A stretch of 64,000 bases of DNA from Planctopirus ephydatiae (lineage in GTDB: Bacteria > Planctomycetota > Planctomycetia > Planctomycetales > Planctomycetaceae). The notes beneath the pieces were generated by a model. It had not been told where the DNA came from. It did no database searches and saw only the letters and a list, made by a program, of their open reading frames with translations. Shown here one piece after another: positions 24,802-33,301 of this stretch. Position 1 is the stretch's first letter. Each line of letters begins with the position of its first letter. The translations under genes were made by a program, and so were the position numbers. The DNA is taken from contig NZ_CP036299.1 of assembly GCF_007752345.1 (NCBI RefSeq), forward strand, positions 2,743,001 through 2,807,000, given 5' to 3'.

Positions 24802-26009
24802 ACCTCGCTCTCAAAGATATTCGTCACAACTTGGGTCGCTTCGCCCTAACGACTGTGGGAGTTGGCCTGCTGTTGATGGTGGTGATGGGAATGGGAGGCA
24901 TCTACCGAGGCGTCATTGAAGATGCCACCTTGCTCATCGACCGGGTGGGGGCCGATCTGTGGGTGGTTCAACGGAGTACTAGAGGACCGTTTGCCGAGAT
25001 TTCCCGTGTGCCGCCGAATCTTGTGCATCGTGTGCAGGCAGTTCCCGGCGTCCGCCTAGCCCGTGAGTTCGTTTATCACACAATCCAGCGGGAGCGAGCA
25101 GGTAAGCCGCTGCGGATTGCGGTCATGGGACTGAGTTGGCCTGTTGACAAAGGTGAGTGGTTGCCGCTCACGGCGGGAAGGCATCTTTCGCAGAATCACT
25201 TCGAGATGATCGCCGATGAATCCCTTCGGCTTCCAGTGGGAAGCCAGATCGAACTCGGAAAAGAGACTTACAGCATTGTTGGCACCACGAAGAACCTCAT
25301 CAGTTCCAACGGCGATGGGATTGCTTTCGTGACTGTGCAGGATGCTCAGGCAATTCAGTTCGACGTTCCCGGCGAAGCTGTTCGTTTGGAACGTGCATCC
25401 CGTGAAACACGTGGCGAAGAGTTCGAAGCCGCCATGAAGCAACCCGCACTCCTCGACAACGCTGGACGACCGACAGGGGAACTTCCCGCCGTTGCCCGCC
25501 CGCAATTGAGTGCTGTGATGGTCACGCTCGGTCCCGGTGTCTACGCCGAAGATGTAGAAGAAATCATCGGTGGATGGAGCGATGTCTCGGTGTACACGCA
25601 GGATGGTCAACGGGAACTATTGCTGCGAGGTTCCGTGGAGAAAATCAAAAAGCAGATTGGTCTGTTTCGTGTGCTTCTGACGATCATCGCCGCCATTATC
25701 ATGGCTCTGATTCTGTACACGCTCACGCTCGACAAGATTCACTCGATTGCCCTGCTTAAACTGATCGGAGCGCCCAACAGTGTCATTCTGGGAATGATCT
25801 TGCAACAGGCGCTGCTGCTCGGCGGAATTGGATTTGGTATTGCCTATCTGCTGGGTCAGCGAGTCTTCCCGCTGTTTCCCCGTCGAGTCATTATTACCGA
25901 TGGCGATGTTCTGCAACTCGCTCTCATCGTCTTCGGTATCTCAGTGGCTTCGAGCATATTGGGCATCTGGAAAGCTATGCGAGTCTCTCCCAATGAGGCT
26001 CTATCATGA
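24798..26009 (+). CDS. ABC transporter permease (MacB/DevC-like)
   Basis: 403 residues with an N-terminal membrane helix, a large periplasmic domain (about 40-270) and three C-terminal helices, the FtsX/MacB topology of type VII ABC systems. The C-terminal NEALS near APN and the EXXAL-like coupling region are typical. With the adaptor and ATPase it forms a DevBCA-like exporter; no TolC is seen nearby. Confidence 0.88.
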   Translation: MNLALKDIRHNLGRFALTTVGVGLLLMVVMGMGGIYRGVIEDATLLIDRVGADLWVVQRSTRGPFAEISRVPPNLVHRVQAVPGVRLAREFVYHTIQRERAGKPLRIAVMGLSWPVDKGEWLPLTAGRHLSQNHFEMIADESLRLPVGSQIELGKETYSIVGTTKNLISSNGDGIAFVTVQDAQAIQFDVPGEAVRLERASRETRGEEFEAAMKQPALLDNAGRPTGELPAVARPQLSAVMVTLGPGVYAEDVEEIIGGWSDVSVYTQDGQRELLLRGSVEKIKKQIGLFRVLLTIIAAIIMALILYTLTLDKIHSIALLKLIGAPNSVILGMILQQALLLGGIGFGIAYLLGQRVFPLFPRRVIITDGDVLQLALIVFGISVASSILGIWKAMRVSPNEALS

Positions 26010-26722
26010 ACGCCTCTCAAGACTCGCCGTTTGCGATAGAAGCGGTGCTGTTGACCAAGGTGTATGGCAGCGGCAATACAGAAGTCGTGGCAATGAAAGA
26101 TGCCTCGATGCAAGTCCGGCGTGGTGAGGTCGTGGCTTTGCTTGGCCCCAGCGGGTCGGGAAAGTCAACATTTCTGACCGCAGTCGGACTCATCAATCCG
26201 CCGACTTCGGGACGAGTCATCATTCGGGGGCAACTGGTACTAGACGGGCCAGACGCTAAAGCGAACCTGCTAGTATTTCGACGACAGCATATCGGGTTCA
26301 TTTTTCAGAAGTCGAATCTCATTCCGTTTCTCTCCGCCGAAGAGAATGTGCGGATTGCGATGGAACTCAACGGTGAGTCTCGAAGTGCTGCGGCCAAACG
26401 CTCGATGGAACTACTCGACTATCTCGGTGTTGCAGATCGGGCGAAGAATCTTCCGTCGATGCTGTCAGGGGGACAACAGCAGCGAGTCGCCGTCGCACGG
26501 GCGCTGGCGAATCGGCCCAGCGTGATTCTCGCTGATGAACCCACCGCTGCTCTCGACAGTCACCGTGGTCGGCAGGTGATGGAACTTTTCGCCCAAGTCG
26601 CCCATGACCAGCAGGCAGGAGTCATCGTTGTGACTCACGACCAACGCTCACTGGACGTGTTCGACACGCAATACGAAATGGAAGACGGCAGGTTATTCTC
26701 CCCGAAGGCGGCACACGCTTAG
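26006..26722 (+). CDS. ABC transporter ATPase (LolD/DevA-like)
   Basis: 238 residues with Walker [11 protein letters not shown]-loop QKSNLIP, signature LSGGQQQR, Walker [13 protein letters not shown] and H-loop VTHD. Sequence type matches MacB/LolD/DevA ATPases that drive exporters with periplasmic adaptors. It closes the run that began with the MerR gene; the ABC part may export a toxic product of nitrosative stress, but substrate is unknown. Confidence 0.92.
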   Translation: MNASQDSPFAIEAVLLTKVYGSGNTEVVAMKDASMQVRRGEVVALLGPSGSGKSTFLTAVGLINPPTSGRVIIRGQLVLDGPDAKANLLVFRRQHIGFIFQKSNLIPFLSAEENVRIAMELNGESRSAAAKRSMELLDYLGVADRAKNLPSMLSGGQQQRVAVARALANRPSVILADEPTAALDSHRGRQVMELFAQVAHDQQAGVIVVTHDQRSLDVFDTQYEMEDGRLFSPKAAHA

Positions 26723-26820
26723 TTTATTGAGCGTATTCGGGTCGGCTGAATGCACTGCGGGACACGTTCGGATATTCCGTTTCCACTGCTTACCAATTCA
26801 CCCGCTCCGTTGGCCAAGCC

Positions 26821-26853
26821 TTGACTCGCTGTGCCTTACACAATATAGTGTAA
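26821..26853 (+). promoter_or_regulatory. arsR promoter with operator palindrome
   Basis: -35 TTGACT (26821-26826) and -10 TATAGT (26844-26849) with an ideal 17-bp spacer. A dyad TTACAC-N6-GTGTAA (26836-26853) covers the -10, the usual position for ArsR/SmtB repression. Confidence 0.85.
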
Positions 26854-26874
26854 TAGTGTAGAACTGGAGACGAC

Positions 26875-27273
26875 ATGAAGACAAGAACCGAAAAAAACGC
26901 TGATGCCGGTTGCTGCGCCAAGCCCAACTTGAAAGAGCGACCGTTGCTCTCACCGATTCAGGCGGGCGGGTTGGCCGCAGTGTTCAAGGTGCTGGCCAAC
27001 GATACCCGGCTTCGGCTCTTGCACGCCTTGGTGCGGGCAGGCGAACTCTGTGTGACCGACCTTGCTGCCTCGGTCGGCATGAAACCACAGGCGGTATCGA
27101 ACCAGCTTCAACGCCTGTCGGACCTCGGAATCTTGGCGGCTCGGCGGGAAGGTAACAGTGTCCACTACCGGCTCGTGGACTTATGCGTTCGGTCGCTGAT
27201 GGACCAAGGTTTGTGCCTCATGGAAGAAGTTAGCGACCGCAGCCAACGTCGGACGAGGGCTGGCTGCGAATGA
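26875..27273 (+). CDS. arsR: ArsR/SmtB-family repressor
   Basis: 132 residues. The winged HTH is clear (LANDTRLRLLHAL, then PQAVSNQLQRLSDLGILAARREG). A Cys in RAGELCVTDLA is at the alpha-3 sensing position of ArsR proteins, with extra Cys at both termini (GCCAKP, LCVRSL, GLCLME, AGCE). It likely represses the operator just upstream and is released by arsenite or a similar metal. arsC, arsD and arsA follow. Confidence 0.9.
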   Translation: MKTRTEKNADAGCCAKPNLKERPLLSPIQAGGLAAVFKVLANDTRLRLLHALVRAGELCVTDLAASVGMKPQAVSNQLQRLSDLGILAARREGNSVHYRLVDLCVRSLMDQGLCLMEEVSDRSQRRTRAGCE

Positions 27274-27313
27274 AGTGACGAGTTGCCGTGGCAATCGAAA
27301 TGGAGATTTGTCC

Positions 27314-27700
27314 GTGAAAAAAGTCGTGTTCGTTTGCGTCGAGAACTCCAACCGCAGCCAGATGGCCGAGGCGTTTGCCCGGATTCACGGGGCGGGGAAG
27401 GTTGAGGCGCTTAGCGCCGGATCACGCCCATCTGGACGAGTAAACCCGAAGGCAATTGAGGCCATGAAGGAACTCGGCTACGACCTGACCACACATACTT
27501 CGAAAGGGCTGGAAGCATTTAACGGCAAGGAAGTCGAGGTCGCCGTCACGATGGGCTGCGGCGACGAATGCCCGCTAGTCCTCGCCAAGCAACGAGTGGA
27601 CTGGAAGATTCCCGATCCGAGAGACATGACCCCAGAACAATTTCGGGAAGTGCGGAATCTGATCGAAACCAAAGTCAAGGAACTGATTCAAACGCTGTAA
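27314..27700 (+). CDS. arsC: Arsenate reductase, thioredoxin-type
   Basis: 128 residues of the low-molecular-weight phosphatase fold: the P-loop CVENSNRSQ (C-x5-R) near the N-terminus, a resolving Cys pair in MGCGDECP, and PDPRDMTPEQF. It reduces arsenate to arsenite. The GTG at 27314 lies at the beginning of the conserved beta strand; the open frame extends 13 codons upstream without a family match. Confidence 0.9.
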   Translation: MKKVVFVCVENSNRSQMAEAFARIHGAGKVEALSAGSRPSGRVNPKAIEAMKELGYDLTTHTSKGLEAFNGKEVEVAVTMGCGDECPLVLAKQRVDWKIPDPRDMTPEQFREVRNLIETKVKELIQTL

Positions 27701-27725
27701 GTGCGGCGTTGAAAAAGGAGAAGAA

Positions 27726-28121
27726 ATGGCGACTATCCAAGTTTTTGACAAGCCGTTGTGCTGCTCAAGTGGAGTCTGTGGCCCAGACGTTGATCCGGCA
27801 CTCGTGATGTTTTCAGCCGACCTTCAGTGGTTAGAGCGGCAGGGCGTCCAAGTGCAGAGAATCAATCCTGCGCACCAACCAGCCCTATTCGCAGCAAGTG
27901 AGCTTGTGCGAGAAGAGTTGAAACAACACGGAAGCGACTGCTTGCCCGTGGTTGTTGTGAATGATTCGGTTGTCAGCCGAGGCGTCTTTCCAAGTCGCTC
28001 TCAATTGGCGGGCTGGACTGGAATCACTCTCGATTCTCTTCCTGAACTTCCCGTGACGAACACCGGCTGCTGCGGTGACACTGAAGGCAAGAAGCGCTCA
28101 TCGTCCTCGTGTTGCTCCTAA
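27726..28121 (+). CDS. arsD: ArsD arsenic metallochaperone
   Basis: 131 residues: LCCSSGVCGPDVDP holds the three Cys that bind arsenite and pass it to ArsA, and vicinal Cys pairs (GCCG, SCCS) near the C-terminus are those of the longer ArsD forms. AAAAGGAGAAG precedes the start. Between arsC and arsA, as expected. Confidence 0.92.
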   Translation: MATIQVFDKPLCCSSGVCGPDVDPALVMFSADLQWLERQGVQVQRINPAHQPALFAASELVREELKQHGSDCLPVVVVNDSVVSRGVFPSRSQLAGWTGITLDSLPELPVTNTGCCGDTEGKKRSSSSCCS

Positions 28122-28142
28122 CTGCTAGAACTGAGGTTGAAA

Positions 28143-29921
28143 ATGCGTCTCTTGGAACAACCGACACGACTACTGTTTTTCACGGGCAAAGGAGGGGTCG
28201 GCAAGACATCCTTGGCGTGTGCCACGGCGGTTGCACTTGCAGATCAAGGCAAGATCGTCTTGCTGGTCAGCACGGACCCGGCTTCCAACCTTGGGCAAGT
28301 CTTTGGGGTAACGATTGGCGAGCATGACCCCATTGCGATCCCCGACGTTCCCGGCCTATACGCCCTGAATATCAATCCTGAAGCAGCGGCACAGGCGTAT
28401 CGAGATCGGATTGTCGGACCCGTGCGTGATGTGTTGCCTGCCGAGACGATTAAAGGGATGGAAGAGCAGTTATCCGGGGCTTGCACCACAGAGATCGCAG
28501 CCTTCGACGAGTTTACGGGGTTGCTGGCCGATGATGCGGCAACCGCAAAGTACGATCACGTCATTTTTGATACGGCACCCACCGGCCACACGCTCCGGCT
28601 CCTTCAATTGCCAACGGCATGGAGCAACTATCTTGATTCCAATGAATCCGGTGCTTCTTGCTTAGGGCCACTATCAGGCTTGGCGAAACAGCGGCAACAA
28701 TACGCTCATGCAGTTGCACAACTGGCAAACGGAGACGCCACAACGGTTGTGCTTGTCTCACGCCCCCAGAAAGCATCTCTGGTAGAAGCAGATCGCACCA
28801 GTCATGAACTGGCGACTTTGGGCATCGTAAACCAGCAACTCGTCATCAACGGGATCATGCCAGAGAATGGCAGCCACGATCCTTTGGCCGTAGCACTGCG
28901 GGAGCGAGAAAAGGCTGCAATACTCTCCCTGCCTACGGCACTCGTGTCATTGCCGATGGATCAAGTTCCTTTGCAGCCCAGAAACATGGTTGGACTAGCC
29001 GCATTACGGGCCTTTCTTTCTGAGAAGTCGGATGCGTTACCTGCGCCGCAGAGTGCAACACCACCAGTCCCTCTTTCTTTGCCACCGCTGTCTCAATTGA
29101 TTGATGAGATTGAAAAAGACCAGCATGGACTGGTGATGGTGATGGGAAAAGGCGGAGTTGGTAAAACGACTGTCGCTGCTGCAATTGCCGTCGATCTTGC
29201 TGCCCGTGGTCATGCAGTGCATCTGACAACGACCGACCCAGCGGCCCATCTGTCGATGACGGTGGAATCGACGTTTCCCAATCTGGCGGTGAGTCGAATC
29301 GACCCGCAGGTTGAGCGAGATCGTTACCGTCAGCATGTCATGGAGACAAAAGGGCAGAATCTCGATGAGGCGGGGCGAACTCTTCTGGAGGAGGATTTAC
29401 GTTCGCCCTGCACAGAGGAAATCGCCGTGTTTCAGGCATTGTCACGGGTCATGCGGGAGTCCAAAGAGAAATTCGTGGTTGTCGATACTGCACCCACAGG
29501 CCACACGCTTCTCTTGCTCGATGCCACGGGTGCCTACCACCGTGACGTCGTCCGCAACATGCAAGCTGGATCGCATGCGGTCACTCCCATGATGCGGTTG
29601 CAAGACCCGAAGCAAACCAAAATGGTGATCGTCACCTTGCCCGAAACGACTCCTGTGCTGGAGGCCGAAGCGCTTCAGGCCGATTTGCGTCGAGCCGGAA
29701 TTGAGCCTTGGGCGTGGGTCATCAATTCTTCCTTGTCTGCGGCCTCACCAACAGACCCACTGCTTGTCGCACGAGCCGCAGAAGAACGGCAGCACGTCGA
29801 GCGAGTCCAGAAATCCGTCTCACTAGTGGCGATCATTCCGTGGCTTACGCAAGAGCCAACTGGAAGCGAGCGGCTGCTGGAGCTTTCACGATCAAAAGCG
29901 GAATCCTGCGTCTCGACCTGA
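28143..29921 (+). CDS. arsA: ArsA arsenite-stimulated ATPase
   Basis: 592 residues, full length for the pseudo-duplicated bacterial ArsA. Both halves have a deviant Walker A (GKGGVGKTS near residue 17 and GKGGVGKTT near 335) and DTAPTGHTL. Together with ArsD it powers ArsB. No ArsB or Acr3 permease is next to it: the following gene is a recombinase on the other strand. A TTG two codons upstream is an alternative start. Confidence 0.93.
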   Translation: MRLLEQPTRLLFFTGKGGVGKTSLACATAVALADQGKIVLLVSTDPASNLGQVFGVTIGEHDPIAIPDVPGLYALNINPEAAAQAYRDRIVGPVRDVLPAETIKGMEEQLSGACTTEIAAFDEFTGLLADDAATAKYDHVIFDTAPTGHTLRLLQLPTAWSNYLDSNESGASCLGPLSGLAKQRQQYAHAVAQLANGDATTVVLVSRPQKASLVEADRTSHELATLGIVNQQLVINGIMPENGSHDPLAVALREREKAAILSLPTALVSLPMDQVPLQPRNMVGLAALRAFLSEKSDALPAPQSATPPVPLSLPPLSQLIDEIEKDQHGLVMVMGKGGVGKTTVAAAIAVDLAARGHAVHLTTTDPAAHLSMTVESTFPNLAVSRIDPQVERDRYRQHVMETKGQNLDEAGRTLLEEDLRSPCTEEIAVFQALSRVMRESKEKFVVVDTAPTGHTLLLLDATGAYHRDVVRNMQAGSHAVTPMMRLQDPKQTKMVIVTLPETTPVLEAEALQADLRRAGIEPWAWVINSSLSAASPTDPLLVARAAEERQHVERVQKSVSLVAIIPWLTQEPTGSERLLELSRSKAESCVST

Positions 29922-29941
29922 TTGCTTTGTAATCGATGTCA

Positions 29942-30886
29942 TCACCAACTCACTCGTTCTGACCCCGCCGCCAGTTGTTCTTCGGACTTCTGGCTATAGC
30001 GGCTGGTAGTGTTCAGGTTCTCATGTCCAAGGATTTGGGCCAGCGAAACCAGATCGTTCCCATTGTCGGCCAAGAACTGCTTGGCGAATGAATGCCGGAA
30101 GACGTGAGGATGAAGCCGCACGCCAATCAAGGCGCTGTATTTCCGGCACAGTGAACGAACTCCGTCATCGGTAATTGGGCCACGCTCACCGATGAATACG
30201 TTGGGTTCGGCCACGGGCGGGCGAGTTTCGAGATAAACCTGCATCGCCTTGCGTGCAGCCAGTGGCAATGGAACCGTTCGTTGCTTGTTCCCTTTGCCGT
30301 GCCGAAACACCACCGAGCCAGCCCGTTCCAAAATCAAAAGGTCGTTCAGTTCAAGATTCACGAGATCGCTCACACGGCATCCGGTGTAGAGCAGCAAATG
30401 AAAGATCGCTGCTCCCCGAATGTCCTGCCGAAGCTCAATCTCCCGAAGCAATCGACGCACGTCGGCTCGGTCGAGTCCTTTGGGAGCAAGCTGCTGCCGA
30501 CGAAGCTCCTTCACGGCCTTCGCTGGGTTCGATGAGACCACACCCTGCTGAACCGCAAAGTCGAAAAACTTTCGGATCAACACCAGCGCCCGATTGACCG
30601 AGGCGACCGCCTGCTTCTTCTCCCGATGAAGGTAACTGCGGAAGTCTGTCACGTCCCTCGTCGTCACCCTTCTCAGATTGAAAGGTTCTCGATTGGATTC
30701 GGTGAACCAGCGGGCGAACTTCCGCAGGTCATTGACCACTGCCTTTCGGGTGTTCGGGGAGAAGTCATGCTGAGCAAGATAAGTCGCCACGAGGCTCGAC
30801 TCCTGCTCGCCCACGAGCAGTCCCCGGAAAACATTATCGTTCGTATTCTGTCGGTCTTCGGGACGGAAATCGGACATCACCTGCAC
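29942..30886 (-). CDS. Tyrosine recombinase (XerC/XerD-like)
   Basis: 314 residues. N-terminal SAM-like core-binding domain (about 30-120) and C-terminal catalytic domain with R in TGCRVSDL, H-x-x-R in HPHVFRHSFAK, the later H in GHENLNTT and the Tyr nucleophile in SRYS. This is an active-looking integrase, transcribed toward arsA. It may mobilise the downstream cluster, or have arrived near the ars operon with it. Att sites were not identified. Confidence 0.92.
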   Translation of the reverse strand: MQVMSDFRPEDRQNTNDNVFRGLLVGEQESSLVATYLAQHDFSPNTRKAVVNDLRKFARWFTESNREPFNLRRVTTRDVTDFRSYLHREKKQAVASVNRALVLIRKFFDFAVQQGVVSSNPAKAVKELRRQQLAPKGLDRADVRRLLREIELRQDIRGAAIFHLLLYTGCRVSDLVNLELNDLLILERAGSVVFRHGKGNKQRTVPLPLAARKAMQVYLETRPPVAEPNVFIGERGPITDDGVRSLCRKYSALIGVRLHPHVFRHSFAKQFLADNGNDLVSLAQILGHENLNTTSRYSQKSEEQLAAGSERVSW

Positions 30887-30944
30887 ACTCCAAGGGGCTA
30901 ACTCACCAGATAATCGCTCTTATCGTGCCACGTTATTCGGGCAA

Positions 30945-31262
30945 TCATGTTTCACTTCGGACACCGATGGCGACATGAATTCCATTTTCTTTGTTCGCCC
31001 GGTCTGTTTCGGACTCAGGCCAACACACAAAGTCGAGGTAGCCTTCGTCGTTGAAGTGCGGGGACTCCTCACCAAGGTATTCGCACCGGATGTTCCCAAG
31101 TTGGTTGAGCAACACCCGCAGCGTGACGTTCTTTTTCTTCGGCAGGTATCGCTGCCAACTCTCCAGCATGATGACGATCTCGTCTTCTTTGTGTTCGGCC
31201 ATCAACGTCTTCAGGCTGACCGACGAACCCTTGTAATAGTTGCGATACCAGTTGACGTTCAT
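30945..31262 (-). CDS. Orphan protein of the mobile region
   Basis: 105 residues, acidic, with YRNYYKGSSVSLKTLM at the start and an internal RYLPKKKNVTLRVLLNQLG. No family I recognise. It overlaps the HTH protein before it by 4 nt (ATGA) and precedes the recombinase gene, so it could be an accessory factor. Confidence 0.6.
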   Translation of the reverse strand: MNVNWYRNYYKGSSVSLKTLMAEHKEDEIVIMLESWQRYLPKKKNVTLRVLLNQLGNIRCEYLGEESPHFNDEGYLDFVCWPESETDRANKENGIHVAIGVRSET

Positions 31263-31711
31263 TTTCGGTTGTCCTTGGCCTGAAGGTGGATGAACACCAA
31301 ACGCAAAATGGACGACGAATCGACACCATTCAGACCGTTCGGGAACAGCGTGCCGATTGCTTCATTGACCTGAGCGGCGTTGGCGTTCATTCCCAAAGCC
31401 CTGAGTCCCTCGATCAAATCAGCATGACCTTGGACAGGTACAACCTTACTGGCGCTCTTCTTCGCTGACGGCTTGCGATTGATCGGCTTCGCATAGAAGA
31501 GAATCGGCTTGCCATCGATCCCGCAGTTGCGGCGGCGCACTTCGAGGCAGACTTTCTGCATCTCTTGGTTGTAAAATGGACGGCGAGTGGACACGTCATA
31601 CACGGGATATGGAAAGGTCGTGCCGATCAGTTGATAGAACCGACTGCGACCGAGGCCACACATGCGAGCCATTTCTGCCACCGTTACGGCGACTTTCGGT
31701 GTTTCACTCAT
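31259..31711 (-). CDS. Excisionase-like HTH protein with motif-encoded linker
   Basis: 150 residues. Residues 1-80 have a MerR-like/excisionase helix-turn-helix (VTVAEMARMCGLGRSRFYQLI, then RRPFYNQEMQKVCLE). A basic linker follows (RKPSAKKSASKVVPVQG), and a second small helical domain (about 108-150). Part of the linker is encoded by copy 4 of the repeated motif in its open frame (SKVVPV). This looks like two genes fused through the motif. ATG at 31711 has AAAGG upstream. It may control the nearby recombinase. Confidence 0.65.
   Translation of the reverse strand: MSETPKVAVTVAEMARMCGLGRSRFYQLIGTTFPYPVYDVSTRRPFYNQEMQKVCLEVRRRNCGIDGKPILFYAKPINRKPSAKKSASKVVPVQGHADLIEGLRALGMNANAAQVNEAIGTLFPNGLNGVDSSSILRLVFIHLQAKDNRK
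31434..31454 (-). repeat. Copy 4 of 21-bp motif, inside a coding region
   Basis: CGCCAGTA-AGG-TTGTACCTGT on the minus strand, in frame within the HTH gene, with the right 10 bases intact. It is the only complete copy lying well inside a recognised gene. Confidence 0.75.
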
Positions 31712-31729
31712 CGGACAGCCTTTCGACAC

Positions 31730-31738
31730 GTTTTAGAC
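31730..31738 (+). repeat. GTTTTAGAC element upstream of HTH gene
   Basis: GTTTTAGACGTG 19 nt before the HTH start. Matching copies occur at 59472-59480 and, inverted, at 59403-59411. Possible operator or recombinase site. Confidence 0.35.
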
Positions 31739-31775
31739 GTGATTTGGACGCAAAATGGGCATGTTTTGGGGACGA

Positions 31776-32717
31776 TCAGAAGCCAGATTTCAGGCTGGAA
31801 GCGTGCTGATGCCCCAGCGTGGTCAGTTGGCGACGACCTTGGTCATCCTTAATGACCAGCCCCGCACGAATCAGAAACGGTTCCGTCACTTGGCTGATGG
31901 TTCGGCTTGGCAAACCCAGCAGCGACGAAATCACGTTCAGCCGCTTCGGCCCATCGGCAAGGATGGCGATGTACTTCTGCTCGATGGGGCCAAGTCCAAG
32001 ACCATCGACGTTTTCGAGTTGGCAGGCACGGCTCAGGTGTTCTTGCGTGATCGCCGCTTCGCCCAAACTTCGGCAGACCCGATAACAGGCTTGCAGCAGA
32101 CGAAGAGCGAGCCGTGGTGTGCCTCTTGCTCGTTGTGCGATGAGCGGCAGCACCGCTTCATCGATCTCCCATCGCAGGCATTTCGTTCGGTGCTTCAAGA
32201 CCGTGGTCAGTTCATCAACGCTGTAGAACTCGAATCGAAGGACCAAACGCATCCGGTCTCGCAATGGTTGCAGCAGGCAGTATTCATCCGTGGTGCTGAG
32301 CAAGAGCGTGAAGTCGTTCAGCGGCAAGCTCTGCACATTCTTGCCACCGGGTAGCAGCAACTTCTTTTGATCGAGCGCCAGATAGAGGCAGGTCTGGTAT
32401 TCCTTCTTCAATTCGTGGGCTTCGTCGATGTGGATGACCGATTTCTCTTTGGCCAAAAGCAGCAACGCATTCAGGTCAGCAGGAGCAGCGATGCTTTGCC
32501 CCAAGACCTCGTGGAAGTCGGTCGCCATCTCCTGAGCAACAATTGAAGCGGTGACTGATTTGCCAAGACCCGGTGGGCCAACCATCAAGCAGTGATCCAT
32601 GCGCCGATTATCCTGAAAGCAGGCATCGAGCGCCACTCGCACCTGCTCGACCACTGACCTCTGCCCAACGATGTGCGACAAGGACGATGGCTTGATGTCA
32701 TTCACTTCATGGTTCAT
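31776..32717 (-). CDS. RuvB-like AAA+ ATPase
   Basis: 313 residues. AAA+ domain with Walker A GPPGLGKS near residue 48, Walker B IHIDEAHEL, sensor 1 LLLSTTD and an Arg-finger region RDRMRLVLRFEFY, then a RuvB-type winged-helix C-terminus (GLGPIEQKYIAILADGP). It matches RuvB (branch-migration motor) but is shorter and divergent, and no ruvA is adjacent. Likely a mobile-element paralogue for DNA processing. The ATG at 32717 is 32 nt after motif copy 5. Confidence 0.85.
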   Translation of the reverse strand: MNHEVNDIKPSSLSHIVGQRSVVEQVRVALDACFQDNRRMDHCLMVGPPGLGKSVTASIVAQEMATDFHEVLGQSIAAPADLNALLLLAKEKSVIHIDEAHELKKEYQTCLYLALDQKKLLLPGGKNVQSLPLNDFTLLLSTTDEYCLLQPLRDRMRLVLRFEFYSVDELTTVLKHRTKCLRWEIDEAVLPLIAQRARGTPRLALRLLQACYRVCRSLGEAAITQEHLSRACQLENVDGLGLGPIEQKYIAILADGPKRLNVISSLLGLPSRTISQVTEPFLIRAGLVIKDDQGRRQLTTLGHQHASSLKSGF

Positions 32718-32749
32718 GGCGGCTTCCTTGGACGGGCTGTTCTCTTTCG

Positions 32750-32770
32750 ACAGGTACAACTCAACTGACT
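32750..32770 (-). repeat. Copy 5 of 21-bp intercistronic motif
   Basis: AGTCAGTT-GAG-TTGTACCTGT on the minus strand. The TGA stop of the small 55-aa frame lies inside it, and the RuvB-like ATG is exactly 32 nt beyond. Confidence 0.9.
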
Positions 32771-32928
32771 GGCTGGAATCCGAGAGCAGCGAAGGCACGC
32801 TTCAGTGCTTCTTCGCTGGGATAACCGCCACGGTCATCGACGTTCTCAAGCTCACCGCACTCGTTGTCGCTGAGCCAACTGTAGACCTCACCGACCCAGC
32901 CTTCGAACCTACTGACTCTTGGAATCAG
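32761..32928 (-). CDS. Small acidic protein without a standard start codon
   Basis: Reading back from the TGA at 32761-32763, the frame FEGWVGEVYSWLSDN, then a run with ENVDDRGGYPSEEALKRAFAALGF, has a clear coding look. No ATG, GTG or TTG exists upstream in frame before the previous gene. The best candidate is CTG at 32926-32928, which overlaps that gene's TGA as CTGA, mirroring the ATGA/GTGA couplings elsewhere. Alternatively the half motif at 32897-32917 replaced its original start. Confidence 0.45.
   Translation of the reverse strand: MIPRVSRFEGWVGEVYSWLSDNECGELENVDDRGGYPSEEALKRAFAALGFQPVS
32897..32917 (-). repeat. Half copy of the 21-bp motif
   Basis: AGTCAGTAGGTT is conserved but the right half is replaced by coding sequence (FEGW). 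It lies 7 nt after the stop of the upstream gene, the normal position for the motif. Confidence 0.5.
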
Positions 32929-33248
32929 AACCGGGCGGTCAGTCCGACACGTTTGGCGGCACGACGCATTCCTTCAGCATTTACTTGCTTGAACCAGCCA
33001 AGAGCCAGATCGGCAAGCTCGGAGATTGGTCGCCAATCACCGTGCAGCCCGGCCAGCGTGCGAATGCCGGAAGAAAGATTGTTGGCCTGCGTGGCGTAGA
33101 ATTCGGCGAGATTGGCGGGCGTGATCTTGACCGTCGTCTCTTCACCGAAAACGTTGGCAGCTCGGACGGTGAGAAACGTCTTGCCTGCCTTGATGACGAA
33201 TGCGCCCAGCATGTCCTGAGCATCGGTGGTGTAGTCAGCGGTTCGCAT
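32925..33248 (-). CDS. Orphan protein of the mobile region
   Basis: 107 residues: MRTADYTTDAQDMLGAFVIK, FGEETTVKITPANLAEFYATQANNLSSGIRTLAG, WRPISELADLALGWFKQVN. Mixed alpha/beta, no family that I recognise. The ATG is exactly 32 nt beyond motif copy 7; a longer frame from a TTG within the motif is open but unlikely. Confidence 0.6.
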   Translation of the reverse strand: MRTADYTTDAQDMLGAFVIKAGKTFLTVRAANVFGEETTVKITPANLAEFYATQANNLSSGIRTLAGLHGDWRPISELADLALGWFKQVNAEGMRRAAKRVGLTARF

Positions 33249-33280
33249 GATTGTTGTCCTGTGGAGGTTCGTTTTCCTCC

Positions 33281-33301
33281 ACAGGTACAACTCTTCTGAC
33301 T
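33281..33301 (-). repeat. Copy 6 of 21-bp intercistronic motif
   Basis: AGTCAGAA-GAG-TTGTACCTGT on the minus strand. Its first base is the last base of the TAA stop of the ArdC-like gene, and it ends exactly 32 nt before the next ATG. Confidence 0.9.
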
